64,000 nt of DNA, from contig OW203740.1 of the NCBI GenBank assembly GCA_934045075.1, positions 16,484,444-16,548,443 of the forward strand, written 5' to 3'. This stretch comes from Yponomeuta sedellus (lineage: Eukaryota; Arthropoda; Insecta; Lepidoptera; Yponomeutidae). Positions within the stretch are counted from its first letter, which is position 1. Each line of letters starts with the position of its first letter. Positions 60,932 through 64,000 of this stretch are shown here, piece by piece. A model generated the notes under the pieces. It saw only the letters and a list, made by a program, of their open reading frames with translations, was not told where the DNA came from and made no database searches. A program made the translations under genes and the position numbers.

Positions 60932-61182
60932 CTCTTCTATATTTATATTTTGTACGCAGACAAAGAACTCCTTATTTAGCTTAAAAAAACCTTATTCTGA
61001 CACGTTTAATTTTGAGTACCGTAACAATACCAAAATTGTCATAATACTAAAAATATTATCGTCATTTTCAACTCTTAAAATGTTCTGCATAACAACGACT
61101 GTTACATGCGCGCGAAAGACGTTTCTTTCCGAACAAGTACTGTTCAAGAATTGTCCTAAAACTCAATTAAACATAATATTTA

Positions 61183-61321
61183 TTGTAGACTTTTAGTCGG
61201 GATTTACTTACGGGTGTTGTTATATCGGAAAAGTCCGACCAGGTTTCGCTCCGATTCGCAGAGCTTAATCAAGGTGAGCAGAGACGGAGCTCGCTTCGTC
61301 GGTTGCTCTTCTCACACTACA
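61183..61321 (+). mobile_element. M1 MITE, single-armed copy
   Basis: 'ttgtagacttttagtcggga' to 'cttctcacactac', very similar to 51942-52082. Confidence 0.78.
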
Positions 61322-61430
61322 GGCAAGCGCGCGGCGCGCCCGCGCCGAGATAGGTGGGGCGGGGCCGACACTGGCTGCGGGGGATTCCCGCTGGCTTGCG
61401 CCGCAGCCCCTACTGCTTTCCCGTCGTCAA
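61322..61430. other. Isolated GC-rich patch
   Basis: About 100 bp rich in CGCGC and GGGGCGGGGCC directly after an M1 end, in otherwise AT-rich DNA. Two overlapping forward frames cover it but neither shows a domain. Confidence 0.6.
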
Positions 61431-62394
61431 TGTCACTAGGCATGATGGCACAGACACAGCTCACGACATCTTCGTTCTTGCACAATGTGTTGTGCTTACG
61501 AAAGTTTTAGTTCAAAATAATATTTATTTCTGTCCCCTTTCCAAAAATATTGAAAATAGGCATGCGGTGTACCATTTGAGAGACTAATTTTACTTTTAAA
61601 AGCCGAAGTTGAAAAGCATAATTATATACTATCGAATGATCCGGTATGACTTGCCCATTTTCTTGGAAAACTTGCAAAATTCCAATGTTTCCAACGTTAT
61701 AATAGTATATTAAATGGGTTTAATCGCGATTATTCATTAAGCTTATCACAATTATATTTTTATTAAGACTCTTTGGTAAAACGTATTAATTTTTACCCAA
61801 GTGATGTAATTACCCTAATTAAGGTGATTACGTTTTACCTAATAAATAAACGCCATTAGACCTGTTTAATTATGACCTATTAAGACATACCGTTTGAAAC
61901 GTTCTCTCAAGAAGATAAGAACCGTGCGCAGTTCACAAGCAATTTCATCCGTCAAAAGAAAATTAACTCCAAGGGGATCCAGAGTAATCCCCTAATGAGT
62001 AGGGGGCCTTCAGAAAGCGGGCCATGAAAAGGAAAACGCCTAACTCGCGCGAAACTTCCGTCAAAGCAAACTTGCCCCTGAAAAGGGAACTTGCTTGTAA
62101 GTTAGTTATAACAGTTGCCTAATTTCGGGGTATCTTGTGCATCTTAAGCGCTGGAGGAAGTATCGGGTCTACGGGTGATACGGGTCGAGCGCTTGAAACT
62201 TACAGGTAAGGACTTAGATAGAATATTCTTCGACTGGAAGAAATGCACGGTTGTTTACGTCAAAATAGCTGAATTCAGTTGGTACCCGGATTATAGACGA
62301 TGGTGATTGTGAGCTTGGGGTTACAGAACCAATGGTGTTTTGTATTTCGATTCCGACGTGTTCCAATTAATTTGTTTCCAAGTTACGTATATTT
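61431..62394. other. No supported gene
   Basis: 61695-61870 has text resembling parts of 39100 and 24450 ('aatcgcgattattcatt', 'ttacgttttacctaata'), possibly the ends of the same unknown element. Nothing else. Confidence 0.4.
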
Positions 62395-62520
62395 TTTATT
62401 ATAGTGGCAAACAATTCGCTAACTGTAAAGGAAGGGAAACATCGTTAGGAAACACATGAGCGTCTGAGGTGTTCACGTATATCTCAATGCTTGAAATTTT
62501 CAATAGCAACAATGGGCATT
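62395..62520 (-). mobile_element. SINE-F fragment
   Basis: 'agtggcaaacaattcgctaa', 'gggaaacatcgttaggaaac' and 'gcgtctgaggtgttcacgta'. Confidence 0.5.
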
Positions 62521-62944
62521 GATCAGGGAGGCATCGACTGTCGTAAAGTGAAAAGCATTTTGAGGAATAGGGATACTGATTACTATTAGGGGTTTAAATA
62601 GGTAAAATAAAAACGGATTATTAATATTTATCGAAAAATAATGTTCACTAAATTTTTCTTTCAAAGACGTCATTATTGGCTCTAAAGCGGAAGTTCCATT
62701 GCCTACAAATATAAAAAAATCGTCAACAACAACATTTGTCAAACAACAACTTTTTCTTTATCATGAATAAATTCAATGAACGTAGTTCATAATGCCAGTG
62801 GTGACGTCATACTTACAAAACTTTAAATAATCAATAAAACAATTATTACATCAAAAATTAAGAAAATATTCAAATTGGTTTCTTATATTAGTCTATATTT
62901 TAGATGTATAGAATAAAAAATAGGATGTGACAATGCCCATCATT
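62521..62944. other. No feature recognised
   Basis: The 80-codon minus-strand frame at 62500-62742 has no recognisable domain. Confidence 0.4.
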
Positions 62945-63058
62945 GTTCTTCTTCTACTTTTTCAGGCTATATTAGTCCACCGCTGGACATAGCCCTCCCC
63001 TAATGAGTGCCATGCAGCCCTGCCATCAGCTTGCCGCATCCAGCATCTGTCTAGTTCT
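62945..63058 (-). mobile_element. RTE-1 LINE 3' end
   Basis: Reversed: CTTCTTCT tail, 'aggctatattagtccaccgc', 'tggacatagccctcccctaa' and 'cagcttgccgcatccagcat'. Confidence 0.75.
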
Positions 63059-63181
63059 TCTTCAGCATTTGTTTATACACCGTTAGACGTATGCCTCTTC
63101 ATTTCTCGATGTATGTGCTTTAAATCGCCAAATCGCGGTGGGCACATGTCGTGATTAAGCCTTTATTATACTCTTTCTTTA

Positions 63182-63545
63182 AAGCGCTCGTGGCCAAGTG
63201 GCATCGAATGATTGGAATCAATCACTTGGGTTAAGCAACAAAAGGCGATTTCACGTTCTGGATGGGTGACTATCCCGTGACTAACGCTAGTGACATTTTT
63301 CTGACCGCTTTCGTGCTTAGCAAGGCACGCTTAGCCGTTACTGTTGGCTGTCATGTAATGGCAGTCGTTAAGCCATGTCAGAGGCCTTATGGGCGGCTTC
63401 ATAACTTCTGACAGTAAGGCCCGCCACTGCCTTACAATCCTCCACCAACCCGGACTTGGCCCCCGTGGTGAAGTATGGCCTAACCTTCCTGCGATGCGCT
63501 GCGACCCGTGCCCCAGCAGTGGGGACATACCAAGGGTCGATATCA
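63182..63545 (+). mobile_element. SINE-5S, near full length
   Basis: 'aagcgctcgtggccaagtgg', then the 5S-like block 'gggttaagcaacaaaaggcg' and 'ctggatgggtgactatcccg' (63228-63276), body 'gcaaggcacgcttagccgtt', 3' end 'cggacttggcccccgtggtg' and 'ccccagcagtggggacatac', tail 'gggtcgatatcaaat'. Good reference copy. Confidence 0.88.
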
Positions 63546-63855
63546 AATACTATTTCTCTCCGAGAAGATCTGCACTCTGCTAATGGACGTATATATGCAT
63601 AGTGGCCGTGTAGTCTTATTACTTATTACTACAACCTGCACTTTATTTTTAGTTAGCACTTAATATAAAATACCTATAAGCAAATGTACATTGTTTGTTA
63701 AGTTTGTCTTCATACAATATACGAGGACACACAACTACTTAGACGTGACTTCTACTTTCCAACATATATCCTTCGCCATACATCCTGGTACCACAATAAT
63801 TCTTATTTTATGTATTATGTATGAGTAATTCAGTTCTTTAAGAATGTTTATAATC
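63546..63855. other. No feature recognised
   Basis: No gene. Confidence 0.45.
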
Positions 63856-64000
63856 TTTTTCTTCTTCTTGTTCAGGCTATATTAGTCCACTGCTGGACAT
63901 AGCCCTCTCCTAATGAGTGCCATAGCGCAAGGTTGTGCCATCATTGGGGGGGTAATGCCCATAATGCGGGTAGGGGATCGCAGTTTGGTGGAATTGTACT
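63856..64000 (-). mobile_element. RTE-1 short derivative, cut by window edge
   Basis: Reversed 3' end ('aggctatattagtccactgc', 'tggacatagccctctcctaa') joined at 'gccatagcg' to the leader-like 'caaggttgtgccatcattgg' and 'gtaggggatcgcagtttggt'. Same junction as 12001-12260. The leader continues beyond 64000. Confidence 0.82.

Overview
This window reads as repeat-dense, gene-poor nuclear DNA of an insect, most likely a moth or butterfly. The background is AT-rich. There are no bacterial operons and no multi-exon host gene I can support. The repeats are types I associate with Lepidoptera: tRNA-headed and 5S-headed SINEs, RTE-like LINE 3' ends ending in GAAGAA or TACATACA tails, LINE tails ending in TTATC or CTATC, a GGGTTCCGTACC repeat and foldback elements. 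The lepidopteran assignment is inference from family recognition, not from a search. Labels used here are my own. SINE-A has a tRNA-like core with acceptor CGCCCAT. SINE-B has the tRNA-like head GACCTCTGTGGCGTAGCGGT. SINE-C has the head GGCCTCGGTGGCGCAGCGG. SINE-5S has a 5S rRNA-like head. SINE-F is a degenerate tRNA-headed family with a 'cactgctgggcacaggc' segment. RTE-1 and RTE-2 are two LINE families known here only from their C-termini and 3' ends. LINE-E tail is a 3' UTR with 'ataaggccgcc' and 'acaataaagaatattct'. X is a repeat starting 'tagctgacccagc'. M1 is a MITE with TTGTAGACT ends.

Layout: 1-1.1 kb holds a TTCG microsatellite, a palindromic SINE-A pair and a LINE tail. 1.6-4.6 kb is a foldback-like structure enclosing a 54-bp minisatellite that grows in 108-bp steps. 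5-12.3 kb is nested SINEs and LINE fragments, including a 675-bp SINE-A foldback and an RTE-1 deletion derivative. 15.16-21.24 kb is a complete Ty3/gypsy LTR retrotransposon with identical LTRs and open gag and pol. 21.4-29 kb is SINEs, LINE tails and a TIR element. 29.47-30.67 kb is a 1.2-kb uninterrupted compound tetranucleotide microsatellite. 31-55 kb is a mosaic of SINE-5S, SINE-A, SINE-B and SINE-C, RTE-1, RTE-2, LINE-E tails and several long-inverted-repeat elements. 56.0-58.64 kb is a three-level nest: a short LTR element of TRIM type, whose 3' LTR was broken by a decayed piggyBac-like element, which itself carries a SINE-A foldback. 59-64 kb returns to SINEs, MITEs and LINE ends.

Nothing here works as a host gene pathway. 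The only intact coding capacity is the gypsy gag and pol. All other coding remnants are transposon C-termini or internally deleted transposase. The recurring theme is palindromy: SINE-A, SINE-B and SINE-5S all occur as inverted, apparently single-insertion units. SINE-A in particular has copies of 52 to 675 bp that share the same two ends and mostly show about 12-bp target-site duplications. Together these make the best candidate for an undescribed element class in this window.
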